Shown here: positions 7,426-14,835 of the stretch, in pieces
Numbering within the stretch: the first letter of the stretch is position 1
How the letters are laid out: the number at the start of each line of letters is the position of its first letter
Assembly: GCF_004153685.1 (NCBI RefSeq)
Contig: NZ_SDQD01000004.1
Span: forward strand, 1-64,000
Direction: 5' to 3'
From: Pollutimonas harenae
GTDB taxonomy: Bacteria; Pseudomonadota; Gammaproteobacteria; Burkholderiales; Burkholderiaceae_B
Length of the DNA stretch: 64,000 nucleotides
The notes under the pieces: generated by a model
What the model saw: only the letters and a program-made list of their open reading frames with translations
Database searches by the model: none
What the model was told of the DNA's origin: nothing
Made by a program: the position numbers and the translations under genes

Positions 7426-7968
7426 ATGGATTTAACAAAACCCATACGGCGTATCGTTACCGGCCATGATGCCAGTGGCCGTTCGTGCATTATTGAAGAT
7501 GGTGTGTCGCCTGCCGTGCGCACGGTGGCGGAGCGGCCCGGCTATCGGGTTACCAATTTGTGGGCCACCGACTCGACACCGGCAGACGTCAACGGGCCCG
7601 ACCTGGTCACCGGGTTGGTTGGCGTGCAACCGCCCAAAAACGGCTCGGTGATTCGTATTATCGATATTCCTCCTGAGCCCAAGGATGAGGCAGAGCGCGA
7701 ACGGGCGATGAAGGCAAGTTTCGGCCAACTGTTCGCAGACGCCCAGCATGCACCCAAGCCAGGTCAGCATCCGGGTATGCATACCACCACGACCGTGGAC
7801 TACGCCATCTTGCTGGCGGGTGAGCTTGTCGCGATCATGGACGAAGAAGAGGTCATCATGCAGGCCGGAGACGTCTTGATACAGCGAGGTACCAATCATG
7901 GGTGGAGCAACCGCTCCAGTGAGCCAGCCAGAATTGCCTTCATTCTGCTGGATGGACAGAAACGTTAA
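7426..7968 (+). CDS. Cupin-domain protein
   Basis: 180 residues from ATG 7426, chosen because AAGAGGA lies seven bases upstream; an earlier in-frame ATG at 7390 overlaps the previous stop but lacks a ribosome-binding site. The C-terminal half is a single cupin barrel: GMHTTTTVDYAILLAGELVAIMDEEEVIMQAGDVLIQRGTNHGWSNRS, with motif 1 (H-x-T-x-T-x-D-Y) carrying fewer His ligands than usual and motif 2 (G-D-V-L-I-Q-R-G-x-x-H). The N-terminal half is a lead-in strand region also seen in cupins encoded beside aromatic-ring catabolic genes. It may act on or bind an intermediate of the linked pathway; function not established. Confidence 0.82.
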   Translation: MDLTKPIRRIVTGHDASGRSCIIEDGVSPAVRTVAERPGYRVTNLWATDSTPADVNGPDLVTGLVGVQPPKNGSVIRIIDIPPEPKDEAERERAMKASFGQLFADAQHAPKPGQHPGMHTTTTVDYAILLAGELVAIMDEEEVIMQAGDVLIQRGTNHGWSNRSSEPARIAFILLDGQKR

Positions 7969-8065
7969 TGTGTTGAATGCTGGGCGCGCTACTTGCTATA
8001 AGGCTTTCGAGTGTTTTGCCAGCGGGTGAAACACTGCCAAGCAACCGATATAAGGAGAAAGCCAA

Positions 8066-8197
8066 ATGAAAGCACGAGTCTGGATGCCCATACTCCTGGC
8101 GTTTGCCGCCCTGGCTGGCGGCTGCACCAGTACATTCCATGGCACTGGCGAAGATATTGAGCGCGGCGGCGAGAAAATCCAGGAGAAAACCAGCTAG
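8066..8197 (+). CDS. Entericidin-family small lipoprotein
   Basis: A 43-residue product: MKARVWMPILLAFAALAGGC, then TSTFHGTGEDIERGGEKIQ. It has a basic N-terminus, a hydrophobic helix, and a lipobox A-G-G-C with Cys20 as the lipidated residue. The mature tail carries the G-x-G-x-D-I-x-x-x-G-x-x-I pattern characteristic of entericidins EcnA/EcnB. TAAGGAGAAAGCCAA is a strong ribosome-binding site. Entericidins are envelope lipoproteins linked to stationary-phase lysis or stress in enterobacteria; the role here is unknown. It stands alone and is not part of the upstream operon. Confidence 0.88.
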   Translation: MKARVWMPILLAFAALAGGCTSTFHGTGEDIERGGEKIQEKTS

Positions 8198-8211
8198 AGG
8201 CTTGGTTTTTT
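8186..8211 (+). terminator. Intrinsic terminator overlapping the entericidin stop codon
   Basis: AAAACCAGC-TAGAG-GCTTGGTTTTTT forms a stem with one bulged base, ending in six T residues. The loop contains the TAG stop of the entericidin gene, so coding and terminator share bases. The leftward LacI-type remnant also ends here. Confidence 0.75.
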
Positions 8212-8980
8212 ATATTGCGGCGGCGCAGTGCTGCCGCGATATACCACTTCAATGGGGAACGACTGGAAAGCTTCGTAGGGCTGTCCTTCCAGTCTGGCCA
8301 TGAGCTGCTCTGCGGCGGCATGGCCAATTTCAATTATGGGTGTGCAAACACTGGTCAGGCCAGGAGTCTGAGTGGCACCCAGGTCGGTGTTGTCGATGCC
8401 TGTAATGGACATATCACGCGGAATGCACAGGCCAGCTTTGCGGCACGCGATCATGCCGCCCACAGCAAAGATGTCATTGGTAGCTACTACGGCGGTCGGA
8501 CGGTCGGACTGGCTGATTAGCTTGGCCATGCCTTGTTCTGCGGTGTCCAGATGAATGGGTGCGTATTGCACATGGTGCGACGCAAGCTGCAGACCGGCGT
8601 CGGCCAGGGCGGCGCGCATGCCAGTGCCGCGTGTCATGGCGCGGTCATTGCCCGGCAGAGGTGCGCTGAGCAGTCCGATGCGCCGATGGCCCAGTTCAAT
8701 AAGATGGCGCGTCACTTCGTAGGCTGCTGCGTGATTGTCAAATCCCACGCTGGGATGTCGATGTAATGGGTCGACGCCCCAAGTCAGTACATAAGGCCGC
8801 CCGTAGTCTTCGAGCAGGGAAAACAAGGCAGGGTGGTGGTCCAGGCCTACGAATACAAAGGCGTCCACGCCGTGCTGTACCAACTGCGATGCCACCCGCA
8901 GCTCGGCATCCAGGTCGTAATGATGTTCGGCCAGTACCAGCGAATACCCTTGGGGTGACGAGCTATTGATGGACGGCAGC
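8194..8980 (-). pseudogene. LacI/GalR-family regulator lacking its DNA-binding domain
   Basis: The protein matches only the periplasmic-binding-like effector domain of LacI regulators: GYSLVLAEHHYDLDAELRVASQLVQHGVDAFVFVG, then GHRRIGLLSAPLPGNDRA, RPTAVVATNDIFAVGGMIACRKAGLCIPRDMSITGIDNTDLG, and a final PIEVVYRGSTAPP. The usual N-terminal helix-turn-helix and hinge (about 60-70 residues) and the first core strand are missing. The sequence before GYSL runs into DNA belonging to the opposite-strand sulfatase-modifying-factor fragment. It therefore cannot bind DNA as a normal LacI protein. The break lies between about 8950 and 8990. Confidence 0.85.
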
Positions 8981-9319
8981 CTACCTTGCAATATCTGGCA
9001 GGGAAACTTTCCTGATGGCTCGGATGCAGGTTGGGTGCCTGGCCCGCAAACCGCCAGATCATTTCGACCCAACGACTACGGTTTGTACAACGTGGCAGGG
9101 AATGTATGGGAGTGGTGTGCTGACTTCTTCTCGCTGCACTATCATAAGGTCACTGACCTGCATAACCCTGCTTTCACCCGTGATACCGGCTTTCGCTCAT
9201 TGCGCGGCGGTTCATTTTTATGCGATGCCTCATACTGCAATCGCTATCGTGTGGCAGCACGCAACAGCGGCACACCGGACAGTACCGCCAGCAACTGTGG
9301 TTTCCGGGTGGTGCAATAA
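8966..9319 (+). pseudogene. Formylglycine-generating enzyme (SUMF1-type), C-terminal fragment
   Basis: About 110 residues of the FGE/sulfatase-modifying-factor fold: NIWQGNFPD, then DYGLYNVAGNVWEWCADFF, and RGGSFLCDASYCNRYRVAARNSGTPDSTASNCGFR. The two Cys in L-C-D-A-S-Y-C occupy the positions of the catalytic copper-binding pair of true FGE, which oxidises a sulfatase Cys to formylglycine. The N-terminal two thirds is missing at the junction with the truncated LacI-type gene. No sulfatase gene lies in the window. Non-functional remnant. Confidence 0.85.
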
Positions 9320-9326
9320 GAAGGCC

Positions 9327-11354
9327 TCACCGCGCCACCAGCCTGCGTAGCCAGGCCAGCAGCGCCCGAGGAAGTTCTGTAGGCTCTTGCAGCAAGGCAT
9401 ACTGCCCGGCACCAAACATGCCCGGCAAGTATTTGGCAGCCTGACGATCAATAGTCAGGCAAAAAGGAAAGACGCCTTGCATGCGTGCCTCGGTTACGGC
9501 GCGTCTTGTGTCTTCCACGCCATAACGTCCCTCGTACTCATCCAGGTCGTTGGGCTTTCCATCGGACAGCAACAGCAGCAAGCGATGCTGGGCGGGCTGT
9601 TTCATTAACTGAGCAGTGGCATGGCGCAGTGCAGCGCCACTGCGGGTGTAGTGTTGCGGTTCCAGTGCTGCGATCCGCCGTGCAATATTGGGGCCATGCG
9701 GTTCCTTGAAATCCTTGATCTGCCTGACCGTTACACCTAGAGGCCCTTCGCCTGAAAAGGCCTGAATGGCGCAAGGTTCGCCCATGTGCTCAAGGGCGAT
9801 TGTCACCAATAGCAGGGCTTCGCGCTCCACGTCTATGATGCGCCGGCTGCCGCTCAGCCATGAGTCGGTGGAGCCGCTGATGTCGACCAGCAGCATGATG
9901 GCCAGGTTGCGTACCTGTGGGCGCTGCTGGCGATACAGGTTTTGCGGCATAGGTAGTCCGGCGCGGGCGTCGGCGCCAGCTTCTATCCATGCATCCAGGT
10001 CTATCTCGTCGCCATCGGCTTGTCGTTGCAGCCACTGCCGTTCGGGACGTAAAGCGTCGAAGTGCCGGCGTATGGTGTGGACCAGGTTGCGGTGCTGGTC
10101 CAGCATTTTGTCTACCCAGCCCTGAGAGCCGGCCTCTGGGGCCAATACGTGCACGGCAGCGCCGGGATGGCGATACCCGCCTTGGCGATAGTCCCACTCC
10201 GGGTAATGCAGTATGCCTTGCACCAGCGTGGCAGAGGACGTGGTGGCGATGCTTTGTTTGTCTGGGGGGTCGTCGGACAGCAGGACTTCTTTGGCAGGAG
10301 TAGGTGTGCTGACCAGTCTGGCTTCGGCCAGTTCCGACAATGCGTCGGCATACTCTTCGGCAGCGGTGTCCTGGTCGCGATCTGCCGGGCGTTGCATGCC
10401 CATGGGGTCTTCGGCTTTTTCCAGCGGGTCGGCCGTCTGAACCATCCATACGCCTTGCTTGTCCTGGTCTTCGTCTTCGCTGGCCTTGCGTTCTTTGGGG
10501 CGGCGGGGCAGGCGGGCACTGCGTGGCGTGTTGCGACTCGGATCTGCCATGGCCGTTTCCTCCAGCGGGTCAGTATCTGCGTCGGATGGCGCAATAAGGT
10601 CGCCGGTCCACCAATCCTTGTACAGTGCCAGCGTATGTGGGGCCTTGTCGCCCCAGTCTGTTTGCTGATGCAGCGTGCGGGCGTGCGCCAGCGAAGCGCT
10701 GGGCGATGCGCATACAGGCAGGCCTTCTCCACTATCCAGGGCTGCAGCGAGGGTGGTTTGCACGAGGCGTTCTATGGGCCGGCAGGCGGCAGGTATATGT
10801 TCGGGTGTTGGCCTGTGTGCCAGAGCATGCCGGCGCAGTGCTGCAACGTTCGGTACCGTGCCGGGCAGCCGCTGTACCAGCTCATGGTCGCAGGCCTGAG
10901 CTTCCAGCAGCAGATACAGGGCGTGGGTACGCGGCCCGTCTGTTTCATTGAATGCGGCCAGCATGCTTGCGCTACCGCGAAAGGCGCGCATGGCTTGCAG
11001 CAGGGTCAGGGTACGAAAACGCTCCATGGCCTCTGGCCAGTCGGTGCTGTTCACGGTATTGGGTAGCCAGATTGCCTGCCCATTGGTGGCGGGCAGGGTC
11101 AGGTTCGATTGCACAACGTCGTGCCGGCGAAACAGGCGCGTTAATAATGTGGGGATGGCGGGAGGCTGCGCTACTCTGATGGCGTAGTTTTGCTCGAAGA
11201 TGGCGCTGACCAGTAAATCCAATCGGGAGGAGGCTTGTGCCAGAATGATGGGGCGCGGAGCGTCGGCTTTGCCGCGCTGACGCAGCCATAACTCGCGAGC
11301 GTAAATGGTGGCATGCCGGGCGGCATCGGTAATGACGTCTTCAGCTTCCGCCAT
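9327..11354 (-). CDS. norD: NorD: nitric oxide reductase maturation/activation protein
   Basis: 675 residues, typical length. The C-terminal von Willebrand A domain (about residues 475-660) contains the MIDAS motif LLVDISGSTDSW, later TRSGAALRHATAQL and LLLLSDGKPNDLDEYEG. The N-terminal part is the poorly conserved helical NorD region, with an acidic, low-complexity middle (KERKASEDEDQDK). NorD acts with the AAA+ protein NorQ to activate NorBC, likely in metal insertion. It is the last gene of the norCBQD set, 18 bp after norQ. Confidence 0.93.
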   Translation of the reverse strand: MAEAEDVITDAARHATIYARELWLRQRGKADAPRPIILAQASSRLDLLVSAIFEQNYAIRVAQPPAIPTLLTRLFRRHDVVQSNLTLPATNGQAIWLPNTVNSTDWPEAMERFRTLTLLQAMRAFRGSASMLAAFNETDGPRTHALYLLLEAQACDHELVQRLPGTVPNVAALRRHALAHRPTPEHIPAACRPIERLVQTTLAAALDSGEGLPVCASPSASLAHARTLHQQTDWGDKAPHTLALYKDWWTGDLIAPSDADTDPLEETAMADPSRNTPRSARLPRRPKERKASEDEDQDKQGVWMVQTADPLEKAEDPMGMQRPADRDQDTAAEEYADALSELAEARLVSTPTPAKEVLLSDDPPDKQSIATTSSATLVQGILHYPEWDYRQGGYRHPGAAVHVLAPEAGSQGWVDKMLDQHRNLVHTIRRHFDALRPERQWLQRQADGDEIDLDAWIEAGADARAGLPMPQNLYRQQRPQVRNLAIMLLVDISGSTDSWLSGSRRIIDVEREALLLVTIALEHMGEPCAIQAFSGEGPLGVTVRQIKDFKEPHGPNIARRIAALEPQHYTRSGAALRHATAQLMKQPAQHRLLLLLSDGKPNDLDEYEGRYGVEDTRRAVTEARMQGVFPFCLTIDRQAAKYLPGMFGAGQYALLQEPTELPRALLAWLRRLVAR

Positions 11355-11372
11355 ACGTGAACCTTTTTGACG

Positions 11373-12215
11373 CTAGGGAAAGGTCAGTTCGACCAGGTCG
11401 GTCATGGCGCCTACCAGGGCGGCATCGTCTGAGAGTGGAGCCAGCAGCGCTACCTGGCAGGCACGGCGCATGGATATGCCATGTGTAATCAATTGGGCCG
11501 TGGCTACCAGCAGGCGTGTGCTGGGTACTTCGGCAAGACCGCGGTCTTGCAGCGCGCGTAGTTTGTGGGCAAGTTCCACCAGGGCACGGGCCTGAGCAGG
11601 CGCTATACCGCTTTCCTGATGGACGATATTGGCTTCCTGGTCGGGTGGAGGAAAGTCGAAGTCCAGCGTGACAAAACGCTGCCGGGTGCTGGGCTTCAGG
11701 TCTTTCAGCATGCGCTGGTAGCCCGGGTTGTACGAGACCACTAGCTGAAAGCCTGGTGCAGCCTGTACCACGTCACCGGTTTTATCTATGCTTAAGGTAC
11801 GTCGGTAGTCGGTCAGGGAATGGAGTACGACCACGGTGTCTTGCCGCGCCTCTACGATTTCATCCAGGTAGCAGATGGCCCCGGCGCGTACGGCGGCGGT
11901 CAGGGGACCGTCTTGCCACACGGTACGGTCGTGCCGGATGAGATAGCGTCCTATCAGGTCGCTGGCAGTCAGGTCGTCGTGGCACGATATGGTGACCAGC
12001 GGGCGCTGCAGCTTCCAGGCCATGTGTTCAACGAAGCGTGTCTTGCCGCAACCGGTTGGGCCCTTAAGCATGACAGCCAGCTTGTTGTGGTGGCACTGTT
12101 CAAACAGTGACACTTCGTCGTGGGCCGGCAGGTAAAAGGGTTCGGCGGAGGGTGGTGCAGCCAGACCTCCGCCTTGTTCCGGTACCAAAGTGCTGGCGTC
12201 AGCCAATTTGTTCAT
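11373..12215 (-). CDS. norQ: NorQ: CbbQ/NirQ/NorQ-family MoxR-type AAA+ ATPase
   Basis: 280 residues. It has Walker A GPTGCGKT at about residue 52, Walker B ICYLDEIVEA, sensor region VVSYNPGYQ and arginine finger region STRQRFVTLDFDFP, then the CbbQ_C-type tail. With NorD it forms a chaperone complex that activates nitric oxide reductase. Its start overlaps the norB stop by 17 bp, indicating translational coupling. Confidence 0.95.
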   Translation of the reverse strand: MNKLADASTLVPEQGGGLAAPPSAEPFYLPAHDEVSLFEQCHHNKLAVMLKGPTGCGKTRFVEHMAWKLQRPLVTISCHDDLTASDLIGRYLIRHDRTVWQDGPLTAAVRAGAICYLDEIVEARQDTVVVLHSLTDYRRTLSIDKTGDVVQAAPGFQLVVSYNPGYQRMLKDLKPSTRQRFVTLDFDFPPPDQEANIVHQESGIAPAQARALVELAHKLRALQDRGLAEVPSTRLLVATAQLITHGISMRRACQVALLAPLSDDAALVGAMTDLVELTFP

Positions 12216-13578
12216 TGGCCAGCGTGCCTTGAGTGCTGGTCGGACTATTTTCGTCTAATGGCTCCAGCCGGGGTGGGTAGCGGAAGAAGTCATAGATGAA
12301 CAGCATGGCACCGATGACGAATATCGATGCCGTGGCTACCAGCATCAGGAAGTGCACTTGTATTTTCAGCTGTACGTCGAGATAGCCTATGCCCAGCACA
12401 CGCTCGAGGTAGACCTGGCCGATGCCGGCCGTTGCAAATGACAGGGTCATGCCGAACATGCCGGAAATTTGCAGCCAGAAGGCCCACATGCCCAAGGAAG
12501 TACCCTCTTCGGGTCGGCCTTTGGTCATGGTAGGCGCGGCGTAGCTGATGACCGCCAGTACAATCATCACATAGGCACCATAGAAGGCGGCGTGACCATG
12601 CATGGCGGTGACCAGCGTGCCGTGTGTCCATTTGTTGATGTCAGGAAAAGTGTGTGCCAGCCCCAATAGTCCCGCGCCGAACAGCGTGAAGACGGCGCTG
12701 CCTATGGCCCAGTGCAGTGCCAGGATGTTGGGGTGGCGTATGCCGGTGCGGCGTATGGCGAAGTAGGCGTACATGGCCATGCCGACCAGGGCGACTGGTT
12801 CGAGCGCGCTGAAGAAACCGCCCAGCGGCAGCCAGTAGGCGGGCACACCGACCCAATAGTAGTGGTGGGCGGTACCCAGAATGCCGGCAATAAAGACCAG
12901 GCCCACAATGACATACAGCCATTTTTCAAGGACTTCGCGGTCGGCACCCGAAAGGCGGATCAGCAAATAGGCCAGGAAGGCGCCCTGGATCATTTCCCAT
13001 ACGCCTTCTACCCATAAGTGGATGGTCCACCAGCGATAGTAGATGGAGACGACGTAGTTGGAATAGTGCAGCAAGGCGGGCAGGTACAGCAGGGCCGAGC
13101 TGGCCAGACCCAGCAGCAGTACGGCTTCTGTCGTAGTGAAGCGCCCGGATCGTTTGATGGTCATGCCGATGTTGTACAGAAAGATCAGCATACAGACGAC
13201 AATGAGCAGCTTGTTGGGCAGAGGTTGTTCCAGCAGTTTGTTGCCGGTTCCCAGGCCAAAGAAATAGCTGATGATGGCGGTGACGCCCATAATGGCCCAC
13301 AGGACCAGCTGGATGTAAGCCAGCTTGACGCTATGCAATTCGCTACGGGATTCATCGGCAACAATCCAGTAGGTGGCCCCCATGAAACCGGTAAGCACCC
13401 AGACAATCAGCAGATTGGTGTGCACCGTTTTGGTGACGTCAAAGGGCATGATGTTCAGCAAGGGGTCGGGACCCAGGTATTTGGCTGCCGAGAGCAGGCC
13501 AAAGACCAGCTGCAGGCCGAACAGGATAAGCGCCAGGGCAAAATACCAGTAGGCGACGGATTGAGATCTGTAACGCAT
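12199..13578 (-). CDS. norB: Nitric oxide reductase, catalytic subunit NorB (cNOR type)
   Basis: 459 residues and twelve predicted membrane helices. It reduces 2 NO to N2O at a heme b3/non-heme FeB site. Visible residues include the low-spin heme His (KTVHTNLL), the FeB/Glu motif TIHLWVEGVWEMI, the His pair GTAHHYYWVGVP (FeB ligands), and MHGHAAFYGAYV with the high-spin and low-spin heme His ligands. There is no N-terminal quinol-oxidase extension, so it is the short, cytochrome c-dependent type, consistent with norC directly upstream (17-bp gap). Confidence 0.97.
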   Translation of the reverse strand: MRYRSQSVAYWYFALALILFGLQLVFGLLSAAKYLGPDPLLNIMPFDVTKTVHTNLLIVWVLTGFMGATYWIVADESRSELHSVKLAYIQLVLWAIMGVTAIISYFFGLGTGNKLLEQPLPNKLLIVVCMLIFLYNIGMTIKRSGRFTTTEAVLLLGLASSALLYLPALLHYSNYVVSIYYRWWTIHLWVEGVWEMIQGAFLAYLLIRLSGADREVLEKWLYVIVGLVFIAGILGTAHHYYWVGVPAYWLPLGGFFSALEPVALVGMAMYAYFAIRRTGIRHPNILALHWAIGSAVFTLFGAGLLGLAHTFPDINKWTHGTLVTAMHGHAAFYGAYVMIVLAVISYAAPTMTKGRPEEGTSLGMWAFWLQISGMFGMTLSFATAGIGQVYLERVLGIGYLDVQLKIQVHFLMLVATASIFVIGAMLFIYDFFRYPPRLEPLDENSPTSTQGTLANEQIG

Positions 13579-13595
13579 GGCGACTCCTGGGGCGA

Positions 13596-14462
13596 TTATT
13601 TGAACGAATGCAGGTAGGCGACCAGTTGGTCGATCTGCTCGGGGCTAAGGTCCTTGCCATAGCTTGGAGGCATGAACGAGGTGCCACTGGCCGAGTACAT
13701 GGGGCCCGGATGCAGGTAAGCACTGGGCTCGACTATTGATTCGCGTATGAATTCTTCCGCAGTTGTTGCCTTGCCTTTGTAGTCGGGTGATTCGATGGTT
13801 TTTGCGGCATTGGTGGCCATGCCGGCCAGTGATGGCCCGGCCAAATTGACGCCTGCTGCCATGCTGTGACAGGCTGCACAGGTGGGAACTACCGATTTGA
13901 ACAGTGCCTCGCCCAGTGCAATGGGATTGTTGTCGTCGCTGACAGGCCTGGCGCCTGGCGGCAAGCTGCCGGTTTCAGCCTGGCCTTCGGTTTTTTGCTG
14001 GCTCAGGCTGAGATCGGTGCCGGGTATGGATCCGCCGGCAACCAATATGGGCCTGGGAGGCCAGCCTTGATTATCGACTTTGCTGACCCAATCCATAAAG
14101 GCGATGACATCGGCGATTTCATCGTCGGCCATGCCCAGGTTGGGCATAATGCGCCGGTGGGTTTCTTCGTTGTAAAACTGCGACGGATCTTTCAGAAAGG
14201 CGGTCAGGTACGGAACGCCGCGTTGCTGAGTGATTTTGGTGAGGTCGGGTGCATAGTAGGCGCCTTCACCAAAAATCGTGTGACAGTTGATACAGTTGTA
14301 GTTGTGCCAGACGTCCTGGCCGCGTACAACGCTGTCGGTGATTTGATCGGAGTTTGTCAGGGTGGGGAATTGCCGGTGGCTGTCGACCGTCATGCCCAGG
14401 AAAACGACTGTTGCGATGGCTGTCGAGACAAGGGCAAACATACGCGTCTGGCGTTTGTTCAT
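13596..14462 (-). CDS. norC: NorC cytochrome c subunit fused to a second cytochrome c domain
   Basis: Starts at ATG 14462 (GGAG just upstream); 288 residues, about twice the usual ~150. Residues 1-150 are a standard NorC: one membrane anchor (MFALVSTAIATVVFLGM), heme motif CINCH followed by TIFGEGAYYAPDLTKI, and the axial-Met region RRIMPNLGMADDEIADVIAFMDWV. A Gly/Ser/Pro/Gln-rich linker follows (about 165-190). A second class I cytochrome c domain has CAACH, LAGPSLAGM, and GTSFMPPSYGKDLSPEQIDQLVAYLHSF with an axial Met. The extra heme domain probably delivers electrons to the NorC heme. Both motifs look intact; no frameshift separates them. Confidence 0.93.
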   Translation of the reverse strand: MNKRQTRMFALVSTAIATVVFLGMTVDSHRQFPTLTNSDQITDSVVRGQDVWHNYNCINCHTIFGEGAYYAPDLTKITQQRGVPYLTAFLKDPSQFYNEETHRRIMPNLGMADDEIADVIAFMDWVSKVDNQGWPPRPILVAGGSIPGTDLSLSQQKTEGQAETGSLPPGARPVSDDNNPIALGEALFKSVVPTCAACHSMAAGVNLAGPSLAGMATNAAKTIESPDYKGKATTAEEFIRESIVEPSAYLHPGPMYSASGTSFMPPSYGKDLSPEQIDQLVAYLHSFK

Positions 14463-14473
14463 GGCAGTACTCC

Positions 14474-14599
14474 TTAGACGCCGATGCCGGACCAGTAGCG
14501 TATACCTGTGATACAGGCATATAAGATGGCGATCACCATCAGTGCCAGTACCGCCCAACCTACGACCTTTGTAATCTTATAAAGTCCGTCTGCCTGCAT
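14474..14599 (-). CDS. 41-aa single-span membrane peptide at the head of the nor operon
   Basis: A short frame from ATG 14599 to TAA 14474, beginning MQADGLYKITKVVGW and ending IRYWSGIGV. Residues about 12-34 form one hydrophobic helix (VVGWAVLALMVIAILYACITGI). AAGGGGG lies eight bases before the ATG, and the stop is 11 bp before norC, so it is almost certainly translated and co-transcribed. No family is recognised. Size and position recall small accessory subunits of respiratory complexes (CcoQ, CydX), an analogy only. Confidence 0.75.
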   Translation of the reverse strand: MQADGLYKITKVVGWAVLALMVIAILYACITGIRYWSGIGV

Positions 14600-14691
14600 G
14601 ATGGCGCCCCCTTGTGGTGGTTCACATTCATAACCCTAGCGTAAACGCTTAAAAAGGACTGTAACAGATTGAAGCTCGCTTGCGACAAGGA

Positions 14692-14719
14692 CTTGAAAAA
14701 TTCGGGTCCGGCCCCATCT
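14692..14719 (+). promoter_or_regulatory. Sigma-32 (RpoH) heat-shock promoter of htpG
   Basis: CTTGAAA (14692-14698), a 13-nt spacer, then CCCCATCT (14712-14719) matches the RpoH consensus CTTGAAA-N13-CCCCATNT exactly at the key positions. It points toward htpG and implies a start near 14727 and a leader of about 110 nt. It lies in the divergent region shared with the nor operon. Confidence 0.85.
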
Positions 14720-14835
14720 CCCTGTGCAACGGCCCTCTTCAGGCCAAGCACTGAAGTGAAGTTGGCCGCGATGGATTTTTATATATAAAAGAACTCCTGT
14801 CTCCCCGACGACGGGAAGTTAATGATGGATAGACA

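Noticed and set aside
8066-8197. Entericidin gene as the toxin or antitoxin of a two-gene module
   Set aside because: Only one entericidin-like frame is present and the adjacent leftward gene is a truncated LacI-type regulator, so a paired addiction module is not supported.
10062-11066. 334-codon plus-strand frame opposite norD
   Set aside because: No domain or ribosome-binding site, composition typical of an antisense shadow; norD is clear on the minus strand.
13018-13617. 199-codon plus-strand frame opposite norB
   Set aside because: Antisense to transmembrane helices; Asp/Gln/Gly-rich, no coding evidence.
14600-14835. FNR/NNR/Dnr-type site (TTGAT-N4-ATCAA) for the nor operon
   Set aside because: The closest candidate, TTGTCGCAAGCGAG on the minus strand, matches in only one half-site, so I do not call it.
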